Source: Flammula alnicola
Taxonomy: Eukaryota > Basidiomycota > Agaricomycetes > Agaricales > Strophariaceae
Length of the DNA stretch: 64,000 nt
NCBI GenBank assembly: GCA_015499995.1
Contig: JADNRV010000006.1
Coordinates: 310,001-374,000 of the forward strand
Reading direction: 5' to 3'
Under the pieces are notes generated by a model that saw only the letters and a program-made list of their open reading frames with translations, did not search any database and was not told where the DNA came from. A program made the position numbers and the translations under genes. Shown here piece after piece: positions 48,640-59,909 of this stretch (its first letter is position 1; every line of letters starts with the position of its first letter).

Positions 48640-51600
48640 ATCTTTTCGGCACATTTGATCTCGCTATATCAGTGTACTTACTCGTATCTGTAGTTATCGA
48701 GGAGTGTTGTATGAGCTTGAAACCATTGTACAATATATAACAAAATCCAGTTATCTGCCGGCCTCCGCAAGCCACGCCTTATGTTTGCCCGGTCGACATA
48801 TAGGAAAGATAGTTCTTGGACTCGTACAACTAAAATTTCGCGGAAGACATTGCGAATAAGTCTGACACGAAAAGATGACGGCGATGATAGAAATGGAGAC
48901 AACTATGAAATGCAGTGACTGTGTTGTGAAGGCTAACAGATACTTAGAATTAACAAGTTCGTCTGCAAACCCTTTTTTCAACATGCTTGTTGCAAAGGAA
49001 TTAAATCATCTCCTTCACACCACCCACAAGAACACATAGATCCCTTTTTCACCCAGGCATCGCTGTAGAGGTCATGAGCGCTTGGCCGATATATGCAGGT
49101 TCAACAGCAAGACACGTTTTGAGGAATGATGCAACCAGAGGAATATCCTTGTATGATAACTTTCCCTTTAAAGCCAGGAGCTCCTCCAGCTTCGGCAAAA
49201 TATCTGCGAGATGTAACAGTATGTTCTGCCGGAAATTCGGCATACGTGGCTGAAAGGAGTGGCGCACCGGTGAGGAGAAATTTTTATCAACCTATCGAAG
49301 ACCTCGTCACTCCGCCTAAGGCACTGATGGAACTGCTATGAAAGTCAGACCATTCTACTCATGATAAAGAGATGTTCGGATTATCCTGACGAGGAAGGCC
49401 CAGTCGCGAAGAAATCAAAGGCAGGAAGTTAAATCATTACAGTGCGCTTATGCAGCGATCCTCGCTTGGTAGTATTGAAGAGCATCATTTATGTGATCGA
49501 AAGAGTGTGGCGCACGTCTGAAAGCGGGTCCAATAAGTCCCAATGTATCAAGCCACAAGTATGGAATGCTTGGCTAAGGGATAGCCTTTTCAGAATCATC
49601 GTAGTTGTCCCTTTTTTTTTTGGCAACGTCCCGGGCGTTGATATCTCGTCTACCTGAGCCCACGGGGAGGTAAGGAGAATTTAAAAACATCAACTCACCG
49701 TGACACCGTCGCTCGTGAGTCGTTCCTGGATTCCTGTCCAATCGTCGTCTTATAAGCGAGGTCTGTGTTAGTTATTTAAAAGCTCTGTCTCTGACTTGAT
49801 GAACTAGTTACAGTCTGACTTGCAGTTCGCGTTAATTTCAGTTCAACATCAGATATCAGTCACAGAAGCCAAATGAAGTGTGTATCGGGCCTTTGTCATC
49901 CAAACGCGAACAGAAATATCCACTCTGCACAACAGATACCATCAGTTCTTCAAAGAACGTACATAGGACACCCACAATGGATAGAAGATTCCCTCAGGAC
50001 ACTAAGCTCTGAAGTCAAATTTCTGCCTGTAACGGCTAGCATCATCTAACTCTGATAGATTCTACCATATACCACCCACAGAACCATGTGGGTGGTGCTT
50101 ATGAGAGGCGGGGTCGCGCAAATACCGGAATCACCGAACCATGTTGGTAAACGAAAGATACCATCGTATACATAGCATTGATGTGGGTATGGAACTGATG
50201 ATCGGCCTTGTTATAAGGTCTTACACACTTCGGACCCACTCAAGAATATCATGACAGAAACAGGGCGCCAGAGAGAGATGCCTTTAAAATATCCCGGGTT
50301 CCATTCACAGAAGCAGTTATCCCAGAAACGCTGAGCCCCGTCGTTCAAATGGCTATCTCCTAAGAAAGAGACGAATGGGTCGATACATTCAAGTGATCCT
50401 CATTGCTACGGGGACACTATAGCAGCATTCTAACGGTAGAAAACCAAGCAGCGGGGAGAGTTCTGTATAAGTATGTATGTATGTGTGCATACCCTGTTTC
50501 GAAGCCTACCAACTACACCCTTGATGCATGCACCCACCGGCCTGCAAGGTTGCAAGGGCGGTTATGTAAAATCATCCGAATTTATTCAAATAAACGCTTT
50601 GAGGGGATGTTAAGATACGCTCATGTATCGATGCTCAGGAAGCGAACCGGACCAATAACCACCGGACGGCGGTGCGTATGCGTGTTGCAGGCATTTTTAC
50701 ATACCTCCTTTCCTCCACTGACCAACAGATCAGGTTAGTGCGAGCGCCCAGCGTCGGTGAGAACGGGTTATTCACCTTCGCCATAATCTTGACTCCGCGG
50801 CTATAAGACAAGATAATGATTGTCATTGTGGCCAGAATTGCCGCTCGTTTCTGCGCGTTGAATGCGAATGTGATTGAATTCGGTACCGCGAAAGTGCCTG
50901 AATGGGTTACGTCTGGATTTGAACTCGCCAGGGTTAATCGCTACCGAGCCTGGTCACAAGAGGCGTAGTGCAGCACGACTTGCTGAGACAAGTCCTCAGG
51001 TCAAACAGATCGAGGCTCGACGGGGTGTTGTTCACCATGCGGGACAAGGACTCGGGAATGATTCGGAAGCAATAATGGTTCTTTAAATACGCTGGTTTCA
51101 AGGCTGGCGCAGATACGCTTCCATTACTTTTCTGACACTGAATCCTGCAAGGCAAGGCGGGTATTCCCAGGATTATTAATGTGGGTCTTTCGCGATCTCC
51201 AAAGTGGGCGTTGTGTTTATGTGAGCAAGGAGGTTAGAAGCCACGGCTGGAATTGATATCGCAATTCTCGAGATCCCTGTTTTGCGGAGGCGGTGAGATG
51301 GCAAGGGAAGTACTTAGTACGCGACTTACAGTACTTGCAGTTTTAAATAAATCGCAGAGGCACACCCTGGCACACCTCCGCTCTTCACGCGCCTTTAGTC
51401 GTTTTATCTCCGTCATCATAGCATGATTATGATAAAAGAAGGACACAACGCACAGAGTTTCCCTGATGATATTACCAAATGGTATCGACAAAGCACCCTT
51501 CCAGAGTCCTTGAGAGCCATGTGGACACGGACAGGGTACTGAGGGGCGCCGGTTTGCGGTGAATACAATGCGAACTCTCGTATTGGAACAAGAAGTCTGA

Positions 51601-52404
51601 TAATCTGCGAAGATCGAAGCTTGTGAAGAGAACAATCAATATCGTAGCCGTAACAATACAGGTTTTTTCGCTTTTGTGGGCACCTGTGCGCTGATCCCCT
51701 CAAGGCTCCAGGGAAAAAAGCTGTACCTGGGCTTCTGGCTTGTTCATGGGATGACAGATCATCGATGGGCAAATGCAAAAATGAAATGATGGAGAGGAAA
51801 TTGGGATCGACCAGCTGGTTCATCTCGCGCCTGCTGAAACGTGACTAATCAAGCGAGCCGGTCGAGAGACCCAACCACCGTCAGCAATCTAATAATAAGT
51901 ATATGGTAACACCGTTTCTCTCTGGTTGCTCTCTTTCTTTCCTCCGCTTACCATTGCGAGTCCAAAAAGAACTACAGGTCTATTCAATGAACGGAGAGTG
52001 ATGCAATGAGGCTCATCGACCCTCGATATGTCGTGGCAGTACTGTTACCACGCACATGAGGCTGTACCACAGTCTACCACAGTGGAAGTGAGCCGGCACG
52101 CGGTCTCCCATGCGCCGCCCTAGCTCCCTATGGCAACCCTTTGGTGTTATATAAGAGCCAGAACTGCCGTTCGTTTTCCCCCACCACTTGTAGTGTGTCA
52201 CTCACGAGTTTACGAATCTAACGTAGTGCGTCCTCCATTTTTATTCATGTTTGTCGCGGTGCTAACCTCAGAATATGTCGCTAGTCATCGACGTTGCCTT
52301 GCTGGTCAAGACACTGCTCGTTCCAACAAATCAAAAAACAACAACTTCCATTTTCTCAACCTTCTACGGTCTTCTTAATCACACATTCAAGGAGCTGATC
52401 TATA
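48640..52404. other. Intergenic region with a kinase relic
   Basis: Apart from the fragment at 49,049-49,270 no gene is supported over 3.7 kb. There are GTATGTAT repeats near 50,472-50,485 and an inverted CCCACATGG-type local repeat near 50,070-50,095. Open frames are short, not splice-linked, and of ordinary composition. Confidence 0.4.
49049..49270 (-). pseudogene. Relic of a protein kinase C-terminal lobe
   Basis: A minus-strand open stretch reads LLHLADILPKLEELLALKGK, then LSYKDIPLVASFLKTCLAVE, and ends PAYIGQALMTSTAMPG-stop. The pattern LEELLxxKGxLxxxDxxLVASFLxxCLAVEPA is what the last helices of SRPK-like kinases look like, where the usual end would be DRxSAxELLxHxWL. Here the arginine motif is replaced and the frame ends early. 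Just upstream QCLRRSDEVFDR (about 49,300-49,335) may belong to the same domain but is in a broken context. No HRD or DFG motif is found nearby. Confidence 0.35.
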
Positions 52405-53749
52405 ATGGCACCTCAAACTCAGTCTATCCTCAGAAATGGAATTAACGCGCGTTCCATTATGAAGAACGGATCGACAAAGTCCATCCTCAGGCGCCCCGCC
52501 CCCCTCGCTTTGTCGCCAAGGTCACAAGCACCACCCGTCTCGCACACACAGGTCGCTAGCTTTTCAGTTCTGCTTTCACCTTCTGCAGCAAAGGCCTTGA
52601 GCTCACCCCATGTGCACTTCCCACCCTCACCGTCGCAGCTCATTGCGACCTTCGTGGCTCACTCCCCGGGGTCGTACGACCGCGGCCCCATTTCTGTCTC
52701 TCCCAACCCGTTGTCCCTGCCAGGATGGGGCGAACGCGTTTATTCGCCTTCGGTCGATGGTTTCAAGCTCCAGGCTGCCCCTAAGCCGTTTCGCAGTATA
52801 TCGTATCAACCCTCTCCGGTGATCACGGACTTCGAGGATCCTCGGTCGCCCAAGCTACAGCCTCCTGCCAAACTCAACAACACCAGGAGCACGAACAATA
52901 CCATCCGCTTTGCTGCGTTCACAGCACACAGGCCGTCACCCGCCCGAGTCGTAGTCTTGACAAGGCACTTTCATCCTACCCTCGTTCGCCATTCCCCTCT
53001 GCACCTATTTCCCCATCAGAGGAGAGGGGACTAGGGCCTGGTGGTGCTTCGGCAGCCGACAATGAAACGGAGACGAGAGGAAGGCAGTGGTCGCGCACGC
53101 GCGACATTCCTAGCGCCTCCGCTCGTGCCCGCGCCAACTCCCTTGAGGAGCGCAAAAGGAATAAGAAAAACCTCACTCTCGGCCCCGGGTCGCTGACAGC
53201 GTCATTGGTAATTCGGTATTTACCCCTATTCCCTCGCCCCTCGGTCGTTCGATCTTCAGCCCCGCTGTAGCCTCGCTGAACCGTCCCAACAAGCCTGCAC
53301 CGCTCGCCATGGACGCGCTCACACAGGATTTCTGGCAATCTATCTCTTTGGAGCCTTCGGCGAGCGAGGCTTCAGCTGACTTGGACGAGCCGATGGTCAC
53401 AGCGCTCGAGTACCCCGAGTCTGCTGTCGAGTACGAGGAGAAGCTGGACATGACACTGCGATCGGCCAGCCAACCCCCGCTGATGTACGCCGGCGCGGAC
53501 GGTGCTCTCTGGTCGCCAGGTTTGCCCAGACCCGGTGCGGCCATCGGGAAGATCCGGGAGTCGTTGATGAGCCCAGGAGTAGGCAAGTCATTCGGGAGGA
53601 TGTCGACGATCGTGCGCAAGGACTTCACGGCGCCTTCGCCTAACGATCCCTTCGCGGCGTTCCCATCTTTCAGCGCCGCGTTGCTGCAGACGGCCGGCGC
53701 GAATGGAGCAATTCAATACCCACCTCGTGTAGTCCTCGACCGGGCCTGA
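52405..53749 (+). CDS. Ser/Pro-rich protein of an uncharacterised family, with two apparent frame breaks
   Basis: The ATG at 52,405 (MAPQTQSILRNG) opens a Ser/Pro-rich protein with the signature SPHVHFPP and YDRxPIxVxPNxLxLP, shared with the gene at 58,734. The frame then changes twice. Near 52,940 coding continues one base out of register as PSRSLDKALSSYPRSPFPSA and EERKRNKKNLTLGP. Near 53,185 it shifts again to VADSVIGNSVFTPIPSPLGR and MDALTQDFWQSISLEPS, ending at 53,749. Each change equals one missing base, and no good intron explains either. The joined protein would be about 448 residues. Either the assembly has two deletions or the gene is decaying. Protein-like composition on both sides of each break favours a single original gene. 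No known domain; function unknown. Confidence 0.65.
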
Positions 53750-56201
53750 AGGGTCGAGATGACGACGGATTTATTCATTAGGAATGGTGGACAGTGAAGT
53801 TTATTCTGCATGGATTGGGAGACTTGGATGGAGGACCGTGTTGATAGAGATACCCATGTCTGTCGAGAAAGAGAATTTTTGTTGTTGGAGTCGTTGGATT
53901 TACGCTTGCGGTGTCTTTTTCTCTTTACCCATTCTCAGCACCACCGCTACTCGTTGAACGTCGATTCTCAGGGCTTGACTGTCGACGGGCGTCAGGCGAA
54001 TATAATATAATTACTGATCGTTCTAGCTCGTCTCTCACAAGGTTTGGATGGTGTCTTTCGTCCAGCCTTAATTTTTCCTTTGCTTTTTACATTGCACTTG
54101 CTTTCTTGCATAAAAAATTCATTAACAATGTATTACATATATCATTACATTTTTTCCTGGCTCAGTGGGGTTTTCGCTTGGTTTTAACTTTCTTCGACGA
54201 AAGGTTTTGGTTTTTCTGTTATCTTTCTCTTTGATCGATGTTTCCATTCTTGAGTGCCCCTGCCCACACCAGGCCCGGGGCGCTGCGCAACCCACAGCAA
54301 AGGCCCACAGCATATGTGCTTCTACTTGGATCTCGTGTTTGCTCGCCTCCCGCCTGATTTAATAGCAGTGATTTGATATTCTTTTGATCACGAGAAGAGC
54401 CTTGCAATTGTTGAGGCCTGAGGGTTTCTGCCCACAATAGATTCAGTGTCCAGCTGTCAAAGTTAATGAGTACACCAGTAGTGACTGTGCCGAGCTATTG
54501 GTAGATTACAGACCGTTAGATTTCGAATCTGGCAAGAACTCGGGCACTCAAGGGGCGCCCGACCCCGCTAATTAGGTCCCGCTACAGCGCTAAGGCGTAT
54601 ATATCGTCTCCCGATGAGTCGGAACTCACAACAGCGCTGTCAAGCCAATCGAATCACGTACCGCATTTATCGCTCAGCACCACGGTTACCGTAGTTTGCC
54701 GGCCAAGGCGACTGACGGAAGGCAAGGTCTGACCGCGCCGCCGGCTGGCGTGTACTGTATTGGTCACGTACATCAGACTCCAATTTTTTGCTTGGCAGTC
54801 TACTTTAAGCGCTCGCGGGTGCGCAAGGTGCTTGCTTGATTATTTCATGGTCTCATCACTCACAAGGCTCACCTTTGATCGATATCATGTCTCAGGGCCG
54901 TAGAGCACTATCCTCAAAATGAGTAATAGTGGACACAACGAACTTAAAACTCGAGTGGACAGGTATTTCGAGCGTCCAATAGAATACATACAGTGGATGG
55001 CGCCGAAGACGCCGAGAGCCCACCCTCACGTACTGTAGATCTGCATCTTTTCTGAGTTTTCACGAGAAGTGCGCGTGAGCACAATAAGATGTGCTTACAC
55101 TATGTCTCCGATGCTGGTCGGACTCGGAGGTTTCGACTGTACATCTGCCGCAGATCACTGTTGCGCCCCGAGTTCGACGTTCAATGCCCAGCGTGAAATA
55201 CTTATGTCACTGGCATGTCATCTGTCCCAAGACTTACTTATTTGGAAGCATCCACAAGGCCCGTATGGTCAGTTGTATTCCGCCTTAAGTCTAGCCTATC
55301 TATTCGAGCATCATCAGGTAACACCTTTCTAAGATTTAGAATGCGCACGTTTTTCTCTTCATCGTTCTATCGAACACTGTACCCTTTTAACGCTGTACCT
55401 TTTGAGTCGATCTCGGACAATCTAACCCGCCCAGGGGCGCCACCTCTCTCGTGGTCGCTGCGGACCTCTGTTTTATTTACCGGCTTGCGCGTTAACGCGC
55501 GTTGATGTGATTTTCGGCAAGTCCTCAGGACAATGTTTTGAATCACTCTCGCTAGACATTTTAGATAGCATTTGACCTATTCTAAGTGTGGATATACGGA
55601 ATACGGATAATGGATAGGTGGATCCCGCGGCACGCAAAAAAATTAATGCCGTAAGATAAGAAGACGAAGGAGTAGTGGGTCTCTCCACTGGCACGCGTAA
55701 GCACTCATCCGCTCGACAATGACAAAAATCAGGGGGTAATATTTCCTGCATATGCCACTGTACCTAATCCATGCAAGCGTCAAGCCCATCTGGCTTGTTG
55801 TTGTTTCAAACCCCCTATCGTTTCCCCAGAGATTCTAAGTTCAAGTTGCCCTCACTTATCAATCACCGTTATTGTCGTCATCTTTAACTTTGCTCTCTTT
55901 GAATAACAACGATAATAATATTTGCCTCGGTTACTATTTGATAGTTGACTTGCGTGATCATTGGATGATATATATGTCCTGTACCTCCAGTCTGGCTGTG
56001 AAATTCCATTTTCACTCTTATTCGTTGACCGCAGAAATTTCTTTCGAATTCGGACATAAGTCTAACACCATTACATGTAAGAGACAATAGTTTTGAGGAT
56101 TGGTGGGCCGTTCCTTAGGACTGGACCCATTTTACACCCTGCCGATAAATCTGCAGGCCCCACTAAGTATCGTCACTCCTCAACTAGGACCGGTCCTCAG
56201 G
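53750..56201. other. Intergenic region between the Ser/Pro-rich gene and the terpene synthase
   Basis: T-rich DNA to about 54,240 probably includes the 3' UTR of the preceding gene. The rest has no supportable gene. A 14-bp perfect palindrome, GCGCGTTAACGCGC, is at 55,487-55,500. The last 200 bp contain the terpene synthase promoter. Confidence 0.45.
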
Positions 56202-56210
56202 TATAAAAGG
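56202..56210 (+). promoter_or_regulatory. TATA box of the terpene synthase gene
   Basis: TATAAAAGG lies 63 bp before the ATG at 56,273, which has a strong CCATGG context. An earlier ATG at 56,211 touches the TATA box and so cannot be the normal start, because transcription should begin about 30 bp downstream of the box. Confidence 0.6.
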
Positions 56211-56272
56211 ATGAGCGGATTTGCCTATTCTTCAGCAGCTCAGCGAAACGTATCTCCACGAACAAGACAACC

Positions 56273-57633
56273 ATGGAGCTTCCCATGACTCTCCCATCTA
56301 TCGACCGCTTTCCTCCAATCCATCAGTATGTCAAGCAAAAGAGCTCAGGGCGTACGCCGACTATTACGCTGCCAATCACTTCCCTTACAAGACCGAAGAG
56401 GATATGAATTGGTATATCGACATGGACCTGGCAGCCTATGTTTACATGAGTACGTCAATCGATCTGAATATCCAGAAGACATTGCTTACTATTGTTAATA
56501 TTCACTGTCTAGCGGTCCCATGGGGCAAGAACCATGCTCGAATGGAGGCAGCTGTTCGTTTACACCTGCTTTACTTCCTCATCGACGATCTCTTGGACAA
56601 GAATCTCATCACGATAAACAAGGAGACGCTACAGGTTATGCTACCCCCACAAGACGGCAAAGCCCCTGTTATCCCAGAGGTAAAGTATACCGCGCCCCTT
56701 ACCATATGGTAAAATAACTGATAAATATTCGGTTTAGTCCTTTGACAAATCTTATCTTCCCGTCCTCAAGGCCTCATCCGAAATGTGGACTGATGTCAAA
56801 GAAGAATTGCCACCTTCTGATTACGAAAAAGTCAGTCGCCCTATCGACTTATGGTTCAAGTAAGCATATATGTACCAACTTGCAAGAAAGAGTAAACGTT
56901 CTCACAACTACTCACGCCTTGTATTTTAGGGATTTAAGGCTTTCTAAAGGATATACAAACGTCGACGAGCTACTCGAGCTCAGGGTTAATGATGTCGCTA
57001 TGGCTATAGTATACGCTTGTGTATACTATTCGATGGAATTATCCATTCCGGACCACGAATATGACTCCCCCGAGGTGAAGCGTTGCACTAACGTGGCTAC
57101 GAGTGAGTCCAAATCCCACCCCTGACGTCTAACATAACGATGTTAATAAAGTTCTCTCCCTTCCAGAAATTTGCGCTATCGTCAATGGTAAGAAATTCGC
57201 CTCCTCGGTAGAAGAGGATAAATATTGATCACTGCGTTGACAGATATGGCTTCGTACATGAAAGAAGTCAGAGACAACTCTGTTGAGAACAATCTCATCA
57301 CGAAGATACAGGACTGGAAGAAGTGCACTGCATTCGAGGCCAAACAGGACTTGTTAAACCGAGTTCCAAAGCTTTACGAAGAATTATACAAGGTCTGCAA
57401 TGCCGTATTGAAGTCTGACATGTGCATGGATACCAAGCAATTTGTTGCTGCGTTGCCGTATGTCGTCTCGGGCAATACCTGGTGGCATAACTATGTAAGT
57501 AGACCTAAATGAGTCGTATCCACGTACTTACCTTACTTTGGATGTCTGCCAGTCCATCAGATATGATGAGGGTCGTGGCCAATTCTACTGTCAGGACGTC
57601 AAACCTTGCGACGAGATAGCATGTGCCGCTTAG
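56273..57633 (+). CDS. Class I terpene synthase, trichodiene-synthase-like, with one apparent frame break
   Basis: Probably cyclises farnesyl diphosphate to a sesquiterpene in the cytosol. Seven exons: 56,273-56,449, 56,513-56,679, 56,738-56,859, 56,930-57,102, 57,167-57,187, 57,244-57,494 and 57,553-57,633. The aspartate-rich metal motif is in LLYFLIDDLLDKN. The second metal site is N-D-M-A-S-Y-M-K-E (NDxxSxxKE), made by splicing: the Asn ends a 21-nt exon and the Asp starts the next. The end reads TWWHNYSIRYDEGRGQFY, with the Arg-Tyr pair typical of fungal terpene cyclases. About 330 residues, as expected. Near 56,325-56,345 the frame from MELPMTLPSIDRFPPIHQYV must lose register by one base to continue as AKELRAYADYYAANHFPYK. 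Either this is an assembly deletion, a mutation, or an atypical short intron. Alternatively exon 1 begins elsewhere. Product unknown. Confidence 0.8.
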
Positions 57634-58733
57634 GAGGACGAAACAGAAACAGGGCATTAATGTTTCTGTCGCCACCGTGGCAGTACTTTATCAATCAGTT
57701 TCATGTAAATTAGTACGTTGTATAGGAAGGAGTTCGAGCTTTCAAGAAATCGTGGTTCAGAAGCGTCGTGATTATGACGTCAGCCTGGAACGGTATCCCG
57801 GCCCGGAAACCTCTGCCACAATTGAAGCGTGCGCCGGCAATCATATGTTTTGTTCTGTCGCCCTTTCCATCCTCTTTGAAGTCTTTCACCTCACGCTCGG
57901 CTCGCGTTCCATTCATTTACAACGAGGTGCACCGTACTTGTATGTGGTACATGCTTCTATCTGCGCCACTTTGATTAAGAAACATGCGCTGATATCATCC
58001 CTACACGACAGACGCAGCGATGAACTGTGGAGTGGGTAACGAGAATCGTATCCGAGGGAAGATCTTTTTCTGAGCTCCTTATGTCCAGCTCCAACCGTCT
58101 TCTGAGGCTTAGAGAGCAAAGACAACCAGCCATAGAATATTCGAACCATGGCCACGCGATGACACACTTGCATGGGCGTCACACTGCTCGTCATCGCACA
58201 GCCCACAGCTCCTTTCACCTCCCTTTGCTTTGGGCTCCGGAGTATGTATCGCTTGTGCACTGTATCGCCCATTCAGCGCGCGAAAGAAGGGCCGCTGCAT
58301 CAACATATGGAACGCGGCCTAATGCAGCCTCGTTGCAATCGCCCGCAAGCCGCAAACCCAAGCACGGCTTGCACGAGGATGAGCGATAGTCCGGGCCTCG
58401 ACAAACAACCGACAAGTTCTAAACTTGTTTGGATTGCTTTCTAGTCTCGGAGGAACGTGCCTGGTATGATTATTTCCTGTTGATTCATGTTGCCTCCCCC
58501 TGATCCGGGTTATAAAGGCTATCCTGTCGTGAATGCTCGGTTATTGTCTTTGCTGCGTCTCCGAGTCCCCAAGCTACCTGCGCCACCGAGCCTTTTGGCT
58601 TGCTGGTCAAGTCTCTTCACGAGTCCTCGGGTTGTAGATCTTATCAAACGGCATCAGGGACTTCCGATCTTCCTTTCCGCTGTGCATCCCGTCCTTTACT
58701 TCACCTGAACGTCTAAAAAGTCGACTTCACCCG
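57634..58733. other. Intergenic region
   Basis: No gene is supported. Overlapping frames of 65-138 codons on both strands have no recognised domain, no partner exons, and overlap each other extensively, as expected for chance frames in GC-balanced DNA. It should contain the terpene synthase 3' UTR and the promoter of the gene at 58,734. Confidence 0.45.
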
Positions 58734-59453
58734 ATGGCGCTTCGTCCCATCCTCAAAGCACTCCCTCCTTTTCTCCCCTCTCCCAACCTCGACTCAAGTT
58801 CGAATTACGATCCGTACTGTACGTATGATGCCAATCTTCTCACCCCGTACACCGGTGCCTTGCCCTTCGCATCCTCCTCGCGCATTCCGCCATTAGACTC
58901 GCCACACGTCCATTTCCCTCCTACGCCTACTTTGACGCAGATCGCCATCACACATTCGGCGTACTCATATGACCGCAAGCCGATTGAAGTCCTCCCGAAT
59001 GTTCTTGCGCTCCCAGAGAGGGGTGACCGTAAGGTCGGAATGGATACAAGTGGGATTGATGCAGCGCCTGGAGCGAATTGCGAGGATGGATATTTTCACC
59101 CGCGTGTATACGTGCGAGAAGTTATGGGCGCCGATTTGGAACCCTCTGAGCCTGTTCCATCCCTCCTGTTCGCTCCGGGTACTCGCCATTCGGGTATAAG
59201 CTCACCCTGGTCATTCAGCCTGTATCCAAATCCAAATCCCCACCCTCACCAGAACAATAGCCATCGGCCGCGCGATTCCATCGACGTCCATTCGTTCAGT
59301 ATACCCCCTCCTCTCGTTTCCGACAACTCGTCAGAGTCCGATTCGGACATGTGTGGCTCGCCGCCGGCTGCTGGGCTGTCCTCTTCCATGCCACACATAT
59401 CAGTGCACTTTTCTGGGCTATCAAAGGGCCTCCTTCGCCTTCGCCAAGTTTGA
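58734..59453 (+). CDS. Ser/Pro-rich protein, paralogue of the gene at 52,405
   Basis: A 239-residue open frame (MALRPILKALPPFLPS) sharing with the gene at 52,405 an opening ILK/ILR-type start, the motif SPHVHFPPTP, and YDRKPIEVLPNVLALP at the same spacing. The rest is Ser/Pro/His-rich (YPNPNPHPHQNN) and has an acidic-Ser patch (DNSSESDSDM). At the 3' end the annotated frame closes with LRLRQV-stop. A frame one base away reads on plausibly as KGPPSPSPSLKRIRSAAEVD and stops near 59,530, so the true C-terminus may be different (small intron or one-base indel). No known domain, function unknown. I infer a lineage-specific family from the two copies. Confidence 0.65.
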   Translation: MALRPILKALPPFLPSPNLDSSSNYDPYCTYDANLLTPYTGALPFASSSRIPPLDSPHVHFPPTPTLTQIAITHSAYSYDRKPIEVLPNVLALPERGDRKVGMDTSGIDAAPGANCEDGYFHPRVYVREVMGADLEPSEPVPSLLFAPGTRHSGISSPWSFSLYPNPNPHPHQNNSHRPRDSIDVHSFSIPPPLVSDNSSESDSDMCGSPPAAGLSSSMPHISVHFSGLSKGLLRLRQV

Positions 59454-59909
59454 AGCGGATCAGAAGTGCGGCTGAAGTGGACTTTGGGTGGGGCGAAACC
59501 CAAGATGCAGACGCAGCACTGGGCTAAGGAGCGTCCGGAATGCGGTTTTGGAGATGTTTTGAATCGGACGAAATGTAGGACGACGAAGGTCAACAGTGCT
59601 TGCAGTAGTGCGAGTGCGAGTTGTAGCAGAGCATAGTGGATTTGGCAGCTTTGGCGAGGCGGGGTTGGATGGCTGTCTTGGTGGTTTTTAGTTTCTTGGT
59701 TCTTGTAATTTAATATAAGTATTCAACGCCAGAGGCTTGAACTTTAGGGAGCGTAGATGAATAGATAATTGTAGTCTATTTACATAATGAAGCATAATTT
59801 AGAGTAATCCAGGAGGCTTGAACGTGCTTGCCTGTAGTCAACTCGTCGCTTCTACTCTCTGGCTCCTGGAACAACCAGCCATCTTGTACCTCTGACCACA
59901 CACTGGGAT
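59454..59909. other. Short intergenic region
   Basis: Contains the possible alternative C-terminus of the upstream gene (to about 59,530), then a T/G-rich 3' region and the promoter of the F-box/LRR-like gene. No separate gene seen. Confidence 0.45.

Noticed and set aside
56211..56289. An alternative terpene synthase start at 56,211 (MSGFAYSSAAQRN), spliced to LRAYADYY
   Set aside because: This ATG touches the TATAAAAGG box and would precede the transcription start; the ATG at 56,273 has better context. Kept only as a fallback for the frame break.
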